DNA of 64,000 nt from positions 868,001-932,000 of the forward strand of contig NZ_JAFCLG010000001.1 of the NCBI RefSeq assembly GCF_018129685.1, in the 5' to 3' direction. Shown piece after piece: positions 54,015 through 63,879 of the stretch (its first letter is position 1; every line of letters starts with the position of its first letter). The stretch comes from Bradyrhizobium manausense. Its GTDB lineage: Bacteria; Pseudomonadota; Alphaproteobacteria; Rhizobiales; Xanthobacteraceae. Both the position numbers and the translations under genes were made by a program. The notes under the pieces were generated by a model. It was given only the letters and a program-made list of their open reading frames with translations. It was not told the DNA's origin and searched no databases.

Positions 54015-55241
54015 ATGGGCAACCGCACCGCAAAGTTCATATCCGCGTTGATCGGCAGCATCATTGCCGGTGCCCCCTTGGCCGCGGTCTCGCAGAACGC
54101 GCCGAGTGCACCCAGCGCTGCAAGCACGGCGAATGCCGCGAGCGACTGTCTCGCTTCGCCGAAGGGCACGGCCCCGCAGGGCCAGCACTGGTTCTACCGG
54201 TTGGAGCGGACGACCAAGCGGCAATGCTGGTACCTGCGCGCCGAAGGCGGCAAGGCCACGCAGAGCGCGCAGCAGGCGAGCGTCGACACAACGCCGAATG
54301 CAGCTTCAACCGCACCGCAATCCGTACAGAACGCGCGTGCTGAATACGTCGCCCCGCAGAGCAGCTCGACAGCGGGCGCAGCTGCGACGCAGCAGGCGCC
54401 TGATGCCACCGCGGACGGCAAGGCACAACAGCCCGCTGTCGCCACGCGCTGGCCCGACGCCACCGCCGCGGCCGCCGCACCCGCACCGCAGCCATCACCT
54501 GCAGCAACGACCACGCCTGCAACCGCCTCCGCGCAGCCAGCCGCATCCCCTGCCCCGGTGGCGCCGGCTGCGCCCGACCTTCCCGCCGACAAGCCGACCG
54601 GCTCGCTCCAGACATTGCTGCTCGTCATCGGCGGCGCACTGGCGCTGGCCGGCCTCCTGGCCAGCGTGATCTACCGCTTCGCGGGCTCGCGCGTGCGCAT
54701 CCAGACGGCTGATCGCCGCCCGAACTGGGACCACCGGCAGGATCGCGATGACAACCGTGCGCCGTGGCTCGATGCAGCACCTGCGCCGCGCGCAGAACCG
54801 CCGCGTCCGGTCGACTTCGACGCCATGCGTCCGCAAGCCTCGCAGATCTCGCAGGTCTCGCAGGTCTCGCAGGTCGCAGCATTCACCGACGAGATCCGCA
54901 GGATCGCCACGCAAGCGCCTGCCGCTCGTATCGCGGCGGTTGAACCTGACGAAACGCAGACCGACTTGTTCGCGGATGAATTCGAGGAGGATGGATTCGA
55001 GGTTCTGGCGCCTGCGCCCCAGCTCGCGGCCGACGACATCCATCACGAAGAGCCGATCGATCGCGATGACGAGACACGCGACGACGAGGCTCGCGACGAG
55101 GACGTCGTCGACATCGACATCATCACGGCGATGCTGGAGCGGCTGGCGACGGAAGGGCCGCGGCTGTCGCAGCCTAGCCTTGAAGCTGACCTTGCAGAGC
55201 TCGCACGAAGCTCACGAGGCCAATCCGCCGCTCGCGCTTGA
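54015..55241 (+). CDS. single-pass membrane protein with low-complexity periplasmic region
   Basis: 408 residues from MGNRTAKFISALIGS; GGAG lies 7 bases upstream (an ATG at 53994 is earlier). Signal/anchor at ~1-28, then a cysteine-containing motif CLASPKGTAPQGQHWFYRLE followed by KRQCWYLR, which looks like a small conserved domain. Residues ~70-195 are Ala/Pro/Gln-rich. One membrane helix at ~199-222 (LLLVIGGALALAGLLASVIY) separates it from an acidic, Asp/Glu-rich C-terminus containing short SQVSQ repeats. Function unknown. Its last 68 bp overlap the 3' end of gmk on the other strand. Confidence 0.75.
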   Translation: MGNRTAKFISALIGSIIAGAPLAAVSQNAPSAPSAASTANAASDCLASPKGTAPQGQHWFYRLERTTKRQCWYLRAEGGKATQSAQQASVDTTPNAASTAPQSVQNARAEYVAPQSSSTAGAAATQQAPDATADGKAQQPAVATRWPDATAAAAAPAPQPSPAATTTPATASAQPAASPAPVAPAAPDLPADKPTGSLQTLLLVIGGALALAGLLASVIYRFAGSRVRIQTADRRPNWDHRQDRDDNRAPWLDAAPAPRAEPPRPVDFDAMRPQASQISQVSQVSQVAAFTDEIRRIATQAPAARIAAVEPDETQTDLFADEFEEDGFEVLAPAPQLAADDIHHEEPIDRDDETRDDEARDEDVVDIDIITAMLERLATEGPRLSQPSLEADLAELARSSRGQSAARA

Positions 55242-55833
55242 GGCGTTCGGCCTTCAGGATCGACTGCACCTCGGCGAATGCGTCATCAATATTGTGGTTG
55301 ATGACGATGTAGTCGTACTCGGCCCAGTGGCTCATCTCGTGGCTGGCGCGGCTCATCCGCTTGCGGATCACCTCGTCGGAATCCTGTGCCCGCGAATGCA
55401 GCCGCTTCTCGAGATCGGCCGCCGACGGCGGCAGGATAAAGACGCGGACCACGTCGGCGCTCGCCTTCTGGTGCAGTTGCTGGGTGCCCTGCCAGTCGAT
55501 GTCGAACAGCACGTCCTGCCCGGCCGACAGCGCGGCCTCGACGGGCGCGCGCGGCGTGCCGTAGAGATTGTCGAACACGGTGGCCCATTCGAGCAATTCG
55601 CCCTGTTCCACCATCGCCTGGAACTCGGCCTTGCCGACGAAGAAATAATCGCGCCCCTCGACCTCTCCTGGCCGCATCTGACGCGTGGTCGCGGACACCG
55701 ACATTTTCAGGCCGGGCTCCCGCTCGAGCAACAAACGCGACAGCGTCGTCTTGCCCGCGCCCGATGGCGAGGACAGCACGAACATCAATCCGCGCCGCTC
55801 GACACCGTCAGTTCCGGGACCGCCTGCCGTCAT
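55174..55833 (-). CDS. gmk: guanylate kinase
   Basis: Converts GMP to GDP with ATP. 219 residues. P-loop SSPSGAGKTTLSRLL near residue 21; GMP-binding region with TTRQMRPGEVEGRDYFF; lid region ~140-160. Start at 55833 (MTAGGPGTDG) gives a slightly long N-terminus; a start at MFVLSSPSG is possible. The 3' end overlaps a gene on the opposite strand. Downstream of yicC in the order fabF... mltG-yicC-gmk. Confidence 0.95.
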   Translation of the reverse strand: MTAGGPGTDGVERRGLMFVLSSPSGAGKTTLSRLLLEREPGLKMSVSATTRQMRPGEVEGRDYFFVGKAEFQAMVEQGELLEWATVFDNLYGTPRAPVEAALSAGQDVLFDIDWQGTQQLHQKASADVVRVFILPPSAADLEKRLHSRAQDSDEVIRKRMSRASHEMSHWAEYDYIVINHNIDDAFAEVQSILKAERLKRERRIGLVSFVRALQGQLQG

Positions 55834-55836
55834 CGA

Positions 55837-56724
55837 TCACTCCAGATTCTGGACCTGTTCGCGGAATTGCTCGACCACGTTCTTCATGGCAAGCCCCGTA
55901 TTGGTCAGCTCGATATCGTTCGACTTCGAGCAGCAGGTGTTGACCTCGCGGTGAAACTCCTGCGCCAGGAAATCGAGCTTGCGGCCGATCGGACCGCCCT
56001 TGCCGATCAGCTCGCGCGCCTGCGCGATATGTGAGGCAATGCGGTCGAGCTCCTCGCGGATGTCGGCCCGGGTGGCGATCAGGATGGCTTCCTGCATCAG
56101 GCGCTCGGAATCGAAACGATCGGAGGTGTCGAGCAGGGCCGCGATCTGCTCGGCGAGCCTGGCCTTGATGGCATCAGGCTTGCGGCCCGGCGCGGCTTCC
56201 GCCTTCTTCGCGAGCTGCTCGACCTCGTCGATCCGCTGGGTCAGGATCTGGCCGAGCGAGATGCCCTCGCGCCTGCGCATCGCCACGAGTTCGTCGAGCG
56301 CCTTGTCGAAGGCTTCAGCCGCAGCAGCGCGCGCCGCCTTGTCCTCCTCCTCGTCGCCCTCGGGCTCGGCGACCTCAATGACACCCTTGATCGCCAAAAG
56401 CCCGTCGACGCTCGGCGCGACCGCATCGACCTTGCCGGCGATGACGGAGGCCGCCTTCAGCACGGCGTTGAGCACGTCCTCATTGACGCGCACACTGGCG
56501 GCCGCATTGGCGCGCTTGACGTTGAGATTGGCGTAGACCGTGCCGCGCGAGAGCACTTCGCCCGCGCGCTTCTTGGCGTGGGCCTCGAGCTCGTCGAATC
56601 CCTGCGGAAGGCGGACCCTGAGGTCAAAGCCCTTGGCGTTGACCGACTTCAACTCCCATTCGAACGTGTACGGCCCGCTTGCGCCGTGGCTTCGGGCAAA
56701 GCCGGTCATGGACGACAGCGCCAT
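55837..56724 (-). CDS. yicC: YicC-family endoribonuclease
   Basis: 295 residues. E. coli YicC is an endoribonuclease that helps degrade small RNAs such as RyhB. The N-terminus SSMTGFARSHGASGPYTFEW is canonical, and the C-terminal DUF1732 region includes GRKLDFLAQEFHREVNTCCS, with the conserved HREVNT. It ends 3 bp from the gmk start, so the two are co-transcribed. Confidence 0.94.
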   Translation of the reverse strand: MALSSMTGFARSHGASGPYTFEWELKSVNAKGFDLRVRLPQGFDELEAHAKKRAGEVLSRGTVYANLNVKRANAAASVRVNEDVLNAVLKAASVIAGKVDAVAPSVDGLLAIKGVIEVAEPEGDEEEDKAARAAAAEAFDKALDELVAMRRREGISLGQILTQRIDEVEQLAKKAEAAPGRKPDAIKARLAEQIAALLDTSDRFDSERLMQEAILIATRADIREELDRIASHIAQARELIGKGGPIGRKLDFLAQEFHREVNTCCSKSNDIELTNTGLAMKNVVEQFREQVQNLE

Positions 56725-56854
56725 CAGGTCAAATTCTCCGACATCTTGGGATTCGCAAGGCCATCAGGCCACGCGAATCTTAAGACTATTTTGCAGGAAA
56801 GTGGAATCCGCAAAGTCCCGTAGCAGGTCTGCGCGGGACTGGCGCTGGACAGAC

Positions 56855-58132
56855 TTAGCGCTGGACCACCGGCGGCGACGGCTGGACCGCGCCCTGGCGG
56901 GCAGGTGCGGCCGGGTTGGCGGGCCGCGCCGGCGGCTTCTTCTGCTGGTTCGGCTTGGGCGGCGTGGTCGCGGTCGGTGCCGTATCTGCGGCTGCGGGCG
57001 CGGCGGCCGCCGGCGCCTGCGGCTCGTCTGCCGGCTCGACCGTGTCGTTCTGAATCTGCTTCTCCATCGCGCGCAGCTTGGCGACGTTCTTCTGGTGCGC
57101 GTCATAGGTCTCGGTGAAGGCATGCCCGCCGGTGCCGTCAGCGACGAAGAAGAGGTCGCGGGTGCGGGCCGGATTGGCGGCGGCCTCCAGCGAGGCCCGG
57201 CCGGGGTTGGCGATCGGGCCGGGCGGCAGGCCCTCGATCACATAGGTGTTGTAGGGCGAGGGCTGCGTGATCTCGCTGCGCTTGATCGGGCGTCCCAGCG
57301 TGCCCTTGCCGCCGACGAGGCCGTAGATGATGGTCGGGTCGGACTGCAGCTTGATCTTCTGCTTGAGGCGATTGACGAACACGGCGGCCACGCGGCTGCG
57401 CTCGTCCGGCTTGCCGGTCTCCTTCTCGACGATCGAGGCGAGCGTCACCAGCTGCTCGGGAGTCTTGACCGGCAGGTCCTGGCTGCGGCGCTCCCAGATC
57501 TCGGCGAGCACGCGCTTGTGCGCCTGCTGCATGCGCTGGATCACCTGGTCGCGCGGGGTCCCGCGCGGGAACTTGTAGGTCTCGGGCAGCAGCGTGCCTT
57601 CACGCGGCAATTCGTGCACGCTGCCCGTGAAGATGTCGTTGTCGGTGAGCCGCGCCACGATCTGCTCGGAGGTCAGGCCTTCGGGAATCGTGACGGCATG
57701 CTGCACCACCTTGCCCTCGACGATGGTGGCGATGACGTCGCGCAAGGAGGCGTTCTTCTGGAACGAATATTCACCGGGCTTCAGGTCGGAACTCGCCTTC
57801 AGCGCAGCCACGGCGCCGATGAACACCCATGGATTGACGTCGGTCACGCCCTCCCGGTTCAGCGTCTCGGCGATGTCGCGCTTGCCTGCGCGCTGCGGGA
57901 TGTTGACGATCTTGTCGTCCTTCAGCGGCCCAGGCGATTCGAGCACCTGCCGGCCGTAATAATAGGCCGCGCCGGCACCGATCAGGCTGATCAGGAGCAA
58001 TGTGATGATGGCATTGCCGACGACGACAAAGGGATTGCGCGCCCGCTCCGAACGCTTCGGCGGCGGCGGGACCTGCTCGGGCTCGAGCGCTGCCCGCGGG
58101 CTCCGGGGCGAAATGGGCGGCCTTTCACTCAT
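56855..58132 (-). CDS. mltG: endolytic murein transglycosylase
   Basis: Inner-membrane lytic transglycosylase that cuts nascent peptidoglycan strands and sets glycan length. 425 residues. A cytoplasmic N-tail rich in Pro/Arg is followed by one membrane helix (VVVGNAIITLLLISLIGAGA, ~35-57), a LysM-like subdomain, and the YceG catalytic domain with the glutamate in ASIVEKETG (~222). The C-terminal ~60 residues are Pro/Ala-rich and dispensable-looking. Downstream of fabF in the conserved cell-envelope order. Confidence 0.94.
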   Translation of the reverse strand: MSERPPISPRSPRAALEPEQVPPPPKRSERARNPFVVVGNAIITLLLISLIGAGAAYYYGRQVLESPGPLKDDKIVNIPQRAGKRDIAETLNREGVTDVNPWVFIGAVAALKASSDLKPGEYSFQKNASLRDVIATIVEGKVVQHAVTIPEGLTSEQIVARLTDNDIFTGSVHELPREGTLLPETYKFPRGTPRDQVIQRMQQAHKRVLAEIWERRSQDLPVKTPEQLVTLASIVEKETGKPDERSRVAAVFVNRLKQKIKLQSDPTIIYGLVGGKGTLGRPIKRSEITQPSPYNTYVIEGLPPGPIANPGRASLEAAANPARTRDLFFVADGTGGHAFTETYDAHQKNVAKLRAMEKQIQNDTVEPADEPQAPAAAAPAAADTAPTATTPPKPNQQKKPPARPANPAAPARQGAVQPSPPVVQR

Positions 58133-58257
58133 CGAAGCAACCTGAATCCTGCCGGTTCAATCGCAGCCTGACAATCGCTTGCCGAGCCAAATGCACGCGC
58201 CCACAGACATGACTATCGCCGAATACGGCAAAACGGTGGATTCGTCGCAAACACAAA

Positions 58258-59523
<1,266 letters not shown>

Positions 59524-59631
59524 ATCTGAAAACTCCGCATCGAAAGTCTCACGGCCAATAACAAGAAACCGGCTGACCACTGGGAAGCGGCCCGTCCGGT
59601 TTCAATGTTGTCCCCGCGAAAATGAAGAGCC

Positions 59632-59871
59632 TTAGCTCTTCGCGTTCTTCTCGAGAAACTTCGTGGCGTCGCCGACGGTCAGAATCGTCTCCGCGGCATC
59701 ATCCGGAATTTCGCAGCCGAATTCTTCCTCGAACGCCATCACCAGCTCGACGGTGTCCAGACTGTCGGCGCCGAGGTCGTCGATGAAGCTCGCTGCGTCG
59801 ACAACCTTCTCGGGTTCAACACCAAGGTGTTCGACCACGATCTTCTTAACCCGCTCGCCAATCTCACTCAT
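59632..59871 (-). CDS. acpP: acyl carrier protein
   Basis: 79-residue acidic helical carrier. The phosphopantetheine attachment Ser37 is in [19 protein letters not shown], the canonical DSL motif. It lies between fabG and fabF. The ~310 bp upstream contain its promoter. Confidence 0.98.
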   Translation of the reverse strand: MSEIGERVKKIVVEHLGVEPEKVVDAASFIDDLGADSLDTVELVMAFEEEFGCEIPDDAAETILTVGDATKFLEKNAKS

Positions 59872-60181
59872 TGCATAACCTCGTGTTGTTCCCTGTAGAC
59901 CCGACCCCCCGGGACGATACGAGCCGTCGTGGTCGTTGACTGCCTTCGCTTACGAACTTTGATGTGGTCCCACCCTATCAGATGCAGGACCGGGCGAACG
60001 ACGGCCAAGGCTCCGCATCGCCAATATACAGGGTTTCAAAAACCTGCAATGGCGTTCTTTGCCCATCCGTTGAAGGTCCGGTTAACATACTTCAAGTGCC
60101 TTGACTACACGCCTCAATTCGCTCCGGAAACGACCGTTTGCCGCAACCTGCCCGCCGATGTGGGCGGGGCGGAACGGCGCG
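59872..60181. other. intergenic region between fabG and acpP
   Basis: 310 bp without a gene. The acpP promoter must be here. No operator-like palindrome was recognised. Confidence 0.4.
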
Positions 60182-60919
60182 TCAGATCATGGCCATGCCG
60201 CCGTTGACGTGGATGGTTTGGCCGGTGACGTAGGCCGCTTCGTTCGAACTCAGGTAAACGGCCGCTGCGGCGATGTCCTCGGGCGTACCCAGGCGGGCTG
60301 CCGGAACCTTGGCCAGAATCGTCTCGCGCTGCTTGTCGTTGAGCGCATCGGTCATCGGCGTCTTGATGAAGCCGGGCGCGATGCAATTGGCGGTGACGCC
60401 GCGCTTGGCGTATTCGGCGCCCAGCGTCTTGATCATGCCGATCAGGCCGGCCTTCGACGCGGTGTAATTGCCCTGCCCGGGATTGCCCGTCACGCCGACG
60501 ATCGACGTGATCGCAATGATACGGCCGAAGCGCTTGCGCATCATCAATTTGGTGGCGGCACGCGCCAGGCGGAAAGTGGCGGTCAGGTTGACGTTGATGA
60601 CCTCGTCCCAATCCTCGTCGCGAAGCTGAACGAACAGATTGTCCCGCGTGATGCCGGCATTGGCGATGAGAATGTCGACCTGGCCCATCGCAGCTTCCGC
60701 AGCCGGCACGAGCGCCTCGACCTCGTCGGCCTTGGAGAGATTGCAGGGCAGCACATGGGTGCGCTCGCCGAGCTTGCCGGCCAGCTCATCCAGCACCTCC
60801 TTGCGCGTTCCCGAGATCGCAACGGTTGCGCCCTGAGCGTGCAGCGCCTGCGCGATCGCGCCGCCGATACCGCCGGTCGCGCCGGTGACGAGCGCCTTTT
60901 TGCCAGTCAGATCGAACAT
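60182..60919 (-). CDS. fabG: 3-oxoacyl-ACP reductase
   Basis: NADPH-dependent reduction in fatty acid elongation; SDR family, 245 residues from the ATG at 60919 (MFDLTGKKALVTGATGGIGG). Catalytic Tyr and Lys in YTASKAG; Ser in ITSIVGV. Co-directional with fabD, separated by a palindromic repeat. Confidence 0.97.
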   Translation of the reverse strand: MFDLTGKKALVTGATGGIGGAIAQALHAQGATVAISGTRKEVLDELAGKLGERTHVLPCNLSKADEVEALVPAAEAAMGQVDILIANAGITRDNLFVQLRDEDWDEVINVNLTATFRLARAATKLMMRKRFGRIIAITSIVGVTGNPGQGNYTASKAGLIGMIKTLGAEYAKRGVTANCIAPGFIKTPMTDALNDKQRETILAKVPAARLGTPEDIAAAAVYLSSNEAAYVTGQTIHVNGGMAMI

Positions 60920-60936
60920 TGAAAAACTCCCCAAAA

Positions 60937-60981
60937 GCACGATCCGGAAAAGTGTTTAGCGGTTTTCCGGAAAGATCGTGC
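60937..60981. repeat. palindromic repeat between fabG and fabD
   Basis: Interrupted inverted repeat: GCACGAT-CCGGAAAA at 60937-60951 and TTTTCCGG...ATCGTGC at 60963-60981, spacer of 11 bases. It resembles a repeat family widespread in intergenic DNA of Rhizobiales (from memory). It might form an mRNA hairpin. Confidence 0.75.
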
Positions 60982-60987
60982 GCAAAC

Positions 60988-61947
60988 TTAGGCCTGCTTT
61001 GAAGCAGCCAATGCATCCTTGGCGGCGGCAATGTCGTTCGGACCGCCGACCGAGACGCCGACAGCGCCATCGGCAATGCGCTTGACCAGTCCCGTCAGAA
61101 CCTTGCCCGCGCCGATCTCGAAGAAACGGGTGACGCCCTGCCCCGCCATATAGGCAACCGACTCGCGCCAGCGCACCGTGCCGGTGACCTGCTCGACCAA
61201 CCGGCGGCGGATTTCGTCTGGATCGGTGATGGCGCTTGCGAGCACGTTCGAGACCAGCGGCGCAGCCGGCGGCTTGATCGTGACCCTGGACAGCGCCTCG
61301 GCCATGGCGTCGGCCGCGGGCTGCATCAGCTGACAATGGAACGGGGCGGACACCGGCAGCAGCATCGCGCGCTTGGCGCCCTTGGTCTTGGCGATCTCGA
61401 CGGCGCGATCGACCGCGGCCTTGTCGCCCGAGACGACCACCTGGCCGCCGCCATTGTCGTTGGCGGCCTGACAGACCTGGCCCTGCGCCGCCTCCTTGGC
61501 GACCTCCAGGGCGGCCTCGTAGTCGAGCCCAAGCAGCGCGGCCATCGCGCCGGCGCCGACAGGCACGGCTTTTTGCATGGCGACACCGCGGGTGCGAAGC
61601 AGCCGCGCGGTATCCGAGATGGTCAGGCTACCGGCCGCAGCCAGCGCCGAATATTCGCCGAGCGAGTGGCCGGCGACGAAGGCCGCATCCCGCCCCACGG
61701 AAAATCCGGCTTCCGCTTCAAGCACGCGCAGGGTCGCGACCGAGACCGCCATCAGGGCTGGCTGGGCGTTCTCGGTGAGCTGAAGGGTTTCGGCCGTGCC
61801 ATCCCAGATGATCGCCGTCAACTTCTCGCCGAGCGCAGCATCGACCTCGTCGAATACGGCGCGCGCGGCCGGAAAGGCGTCGGCCAGGGCCTTGCCCATG
61901 CCAACCGCCTGGGACCCCTGCCCCGGAAATGTGAATGCTGCCGTCAT
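60988..61947 (-). CDS. fabD: malonyl-CoA:ACP transacylase
   Basis: Loads malonyl onto ACP to start elongation. 319 residues. Active-site Ser in AGHSLGEYSALAAAG (~residue 92), Arg ~118, and His in VSAPFHCQLM (~205). First gene of the fab run transcribed towards fabG. The upstream interval is short and faces the end of the desaturase gene. Confidence 0.97.
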   Translation of the reverse strand: MTAAFTFPGQGSQAVGMGKALADAFPAARAVFDEVDAALGEKLTAIIWDGTAETLQLTENAQPALMAVSVATLRVLEAEAGFSVGRDAAFVAGHSLGEYSALAAAGSLTISDTARLLRTRGVAMQKAVPVGAGAMAALLGLDYEAALEVAKEAAQGQVCQAANDNGGGQVVVSGDKAAVDRAVEIAKTKGAKRAMLLPVSAPFHCQLMQPAADAMAEALSRVTIKPPAAPLVSNVLASAITDPDEIRRRLVEQVTGTVRWRESVAYMAGQGVTRFFEIGAGKVLTGLVKRIADGAVGVSVGGPNDIAAAKDALAASKQA

Positions 61948-62107
61948 CGGCGCTCCCTCGATCGCTCGAGCAGTGTTCTTCGAGGCCCGGCAGCCGATGA
62001 CGTCCGGCCCGAGCCTTGGTTCCCGACCATGCTCCGAAAGGGGCCGTAGACACTGTCCGGGGCCAGACTGTCAAGCCAAGATGGACAACCGGGCCGGCGT
62101 TGCTGGC

Positions 62108-63133
62108 CTAGAAGCCACCGTTGGTCTGGTTGGCGTCGACCGCCGCCCCGGCCCTGGCGCGGCGCGCGCTGTTCACCAACTGGCCCGGACGGTCGTCGCG
62201 GTTCGGCTTGGCCGTTGCGAGCCGCAGCACTGCGGCATAATTCGGCTGCACCTCCATCCGCGCGGCGTGCCGGCTTCCACTGAGCAGGCGATGCACCTTC
62301 GGCAGATTGTAGCAGGGCACGTAGAACAGAAGATGATGTTCGAGATGGTAGTTCACGTAGTACGGCGCGATGAACAGCCGCTCGAGAAAATTGGCGTGCG
62401 TGGTGCGGGTGTTGCGCAAGGGATCGCTGCTGTCAGGCACGACGGCGTGTTCTGCGATGTTGCGGATGCGGGTGATGACCATCATCCAGGTGAGCAACGG
62501 CACCAGCCATAGCAGCGGATAGGCCCACCAGACACCGGCCGCAGTGAGCGCGGCAAACATTGCGGCGTTGACCAGGCATTGCGGGCCGAGCTTCTCCCAG
62601 AAATGCACGGCGCGCCGGCGCCACGGCCAATCCTTAGGGCCAAGCGCATTGAGCAATTGCGCCTTGCGCTGCTGGTAGCCGGTCTGCCCGGTGATGTCGC
62701 GGATGAACTTGCGGCGGTAGCTCAGCCCCGTGATCGGAAACGGCGCCGACAGCACCAGATCAGGATCGTCCTCCTGCTGGGTGCGCGCGTGGTGTTGAAG
62801 GTGATAGCGCCGATAGCTGCGCGTTTCGGCAAACAAGGGGTAGGCACAGAGCCATTGGCTCAGCGCCAGATTGGTCTTCTCGTCGGCGGACAGGCAACCA
62901 TGGGCGCCATCATGCATCAGGATTGCGAGCCCGAGCTGACGCGAGCCAATAATGGCGACGGCAAGAACATAAGTGATCGGATTGGGCCACCAGGCGACCA
63001 GTGCGATCGCACCTGATATCAGCGCCCATGCATGGGCGATCATCGCGACGCCCTTCCAGGTCACGCGGCGGCGCACCTCGGCGAGTTGATCATCGGTCAG
63101 GAAATCGCGGGCACGCATGCGAAGCGCGGTCAT
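62108..63133 (-). CDS. membrane fatty acid desaturase
   Basis: Di-iron integral membrane desaturase or hydroxylase (341 residues). Three histidine boxes that bind the di-iron centre: HDGAHG (His74, His78), HLQHH (from 111) and YHLEHHLLF near 275. Four hydrophobic helices fit the two hairpins of the family. It introduces double bonds into acyl chains of lipids or a related substrate; a carotenoid-type ketolase/hydroxylase substrate cannot be excluded. Its ATG begins 3 bp after the TetR stop, so they are co-transcribed. Confidence 0.88.
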   Translation of the reverse strand: MTALRMRARDFLTDDQLAEVRRRVTWKGVAMIAHAWALISGAIALVAWWPNPITYVLAVAIIGSRQLGLAILMHDGAHGCLSADEKTNLALSQWLCAYPLFAETRSYRRYHLQHHARTQQEDDPDLVLSAPFPITGLSYRRKFIRDITGQTGYQQRKAQLLNALGPKDWPWRRRAVHFWEKLGPQCLVNAAMFAALTAAGVWWAYPLLWLVPLLTWMMVITRIRNIAEHAVVPDSSDPLRNTRTTHANFLERLFIAPYYVNYHLEHHLLFYVPCYNLPKVHRLLSGSRHAARMEVQPNYAAVLRLATAKPNRDDRPGQLVNSARRARAGAAVDANQTNGGF

Positions 63134-63136
63134 GGC

Positions 63137-63841
63137 CTACCCTTCCTCGTCTGAATTCGTTGATCCGTCGCGCGCGTCGACAAGACGCAGCCGCGCCGTG
63201 TCGCCGGTAGATTTCGCCTGCTCGCCGAGCACACGCAGCATCTCGGCGCACAGCGCCTCGGGCGATCGGCCCATGGCGTAGCCTTCCAGAATGACCCCGA
63301 TCGCAACGGCCCAGAACCGCCGCGAGCTTTCGTCGGGTGCGCGCAGGGAGCGCCAACCGTGGCGCGCCACCTGGCTCGCATAGGCGCGCGCGCCCTCGGA
63401 GTGCAGGCGCTCGATGGTTCGCTCGACCAGCGGGGCCAGATCCTGTCGCCGCCGCGTCAGCGTCAGTGCCTCCGCGAAGAAGGCAATCGAATCGCTCGCT
63501 GTGACGGTCTCGGCGAGCGCGTGGGTGTAGTCCCGCGGCGTACGCGCCTTGAGCGCTGCCTGCTCGGTCGCACGGGCCAGATACAGCAGGTCACGGCAGG
63601 CGCATTCGACGAACAGCGCCTCCTTGGTGCGGAAGTAATAGGTGATCTGGCTCGGAAACGCGTCCGCGGCGGCAGCGATGTCGGTGATCGCGGTGCCGGA
63701 CAGCCCACGCTCGCGAAACAGCGGGCTCGCCGCATCCAGCAGCAGGGAGCGCATCTTGCGGCCGGCCGAGCGCGTCGCACGCACGGCATGCTTGGGGTCA
63801 CCTGCCGCCTCAAGCGGCTCCTGGGCCGGCTTTTCCGCCAT
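63137..63841 (-). CDS. TetR/AcrR-family transcriptional regulator
   Basis: 234 residues. HTH at ~25-75: LLLDAASPLFRERGLSGTAI, then ITDIAAAADAFPSQITYYF; helical ligand domain after. The N-terminus has a charged tail (~20 residues). It is the promoter-proximal gene of a two-gene unit with the desaturase, and a symmetric AT-rich site 22 bp upstream of its ATG is the probable operator. It likely senses a fatty acid or acyl-CoA and represses its own unit; that ligand is an inference from the neighbour. Confidence 0.9.
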   Translation of the reverse strand: MAEKPAQEPLEAAGDPKHAVRATRSAGRKMRSLLLDAASPLFRERGLSGTAITDIAAAADAFPSQITYYFRTKEALFVECACRDLLYLARATEQAALKARTPRDYTHALAETVTASDSIAFFAEALTLTRRRQDLAPLVERTIERLHSEGARAYASQVARHGWRSLRAPDESSRRFWAVAIGVILEGYAMGRSPEALCAEMLRVLGEQAKSTGDTARLRLVDARDGSTNSDEEG

Positions 63842-63862
63842 TGAAGTCCTCTCCCTGATTTA

Positions 63863-63879
63863 TTTGTATGATATACAAA
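63863..63879. promoter_or_regulatory. probable TetR operator
   Basis: Inverted repeat TTTGTAT-GAT-ATACAAA (7-bp arms) beginning 22 bp upstream of the TetR ATG, in an AT-rich patch that also looks like a -10 region. Typical placement for autorepression. Confidence 0.7.
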
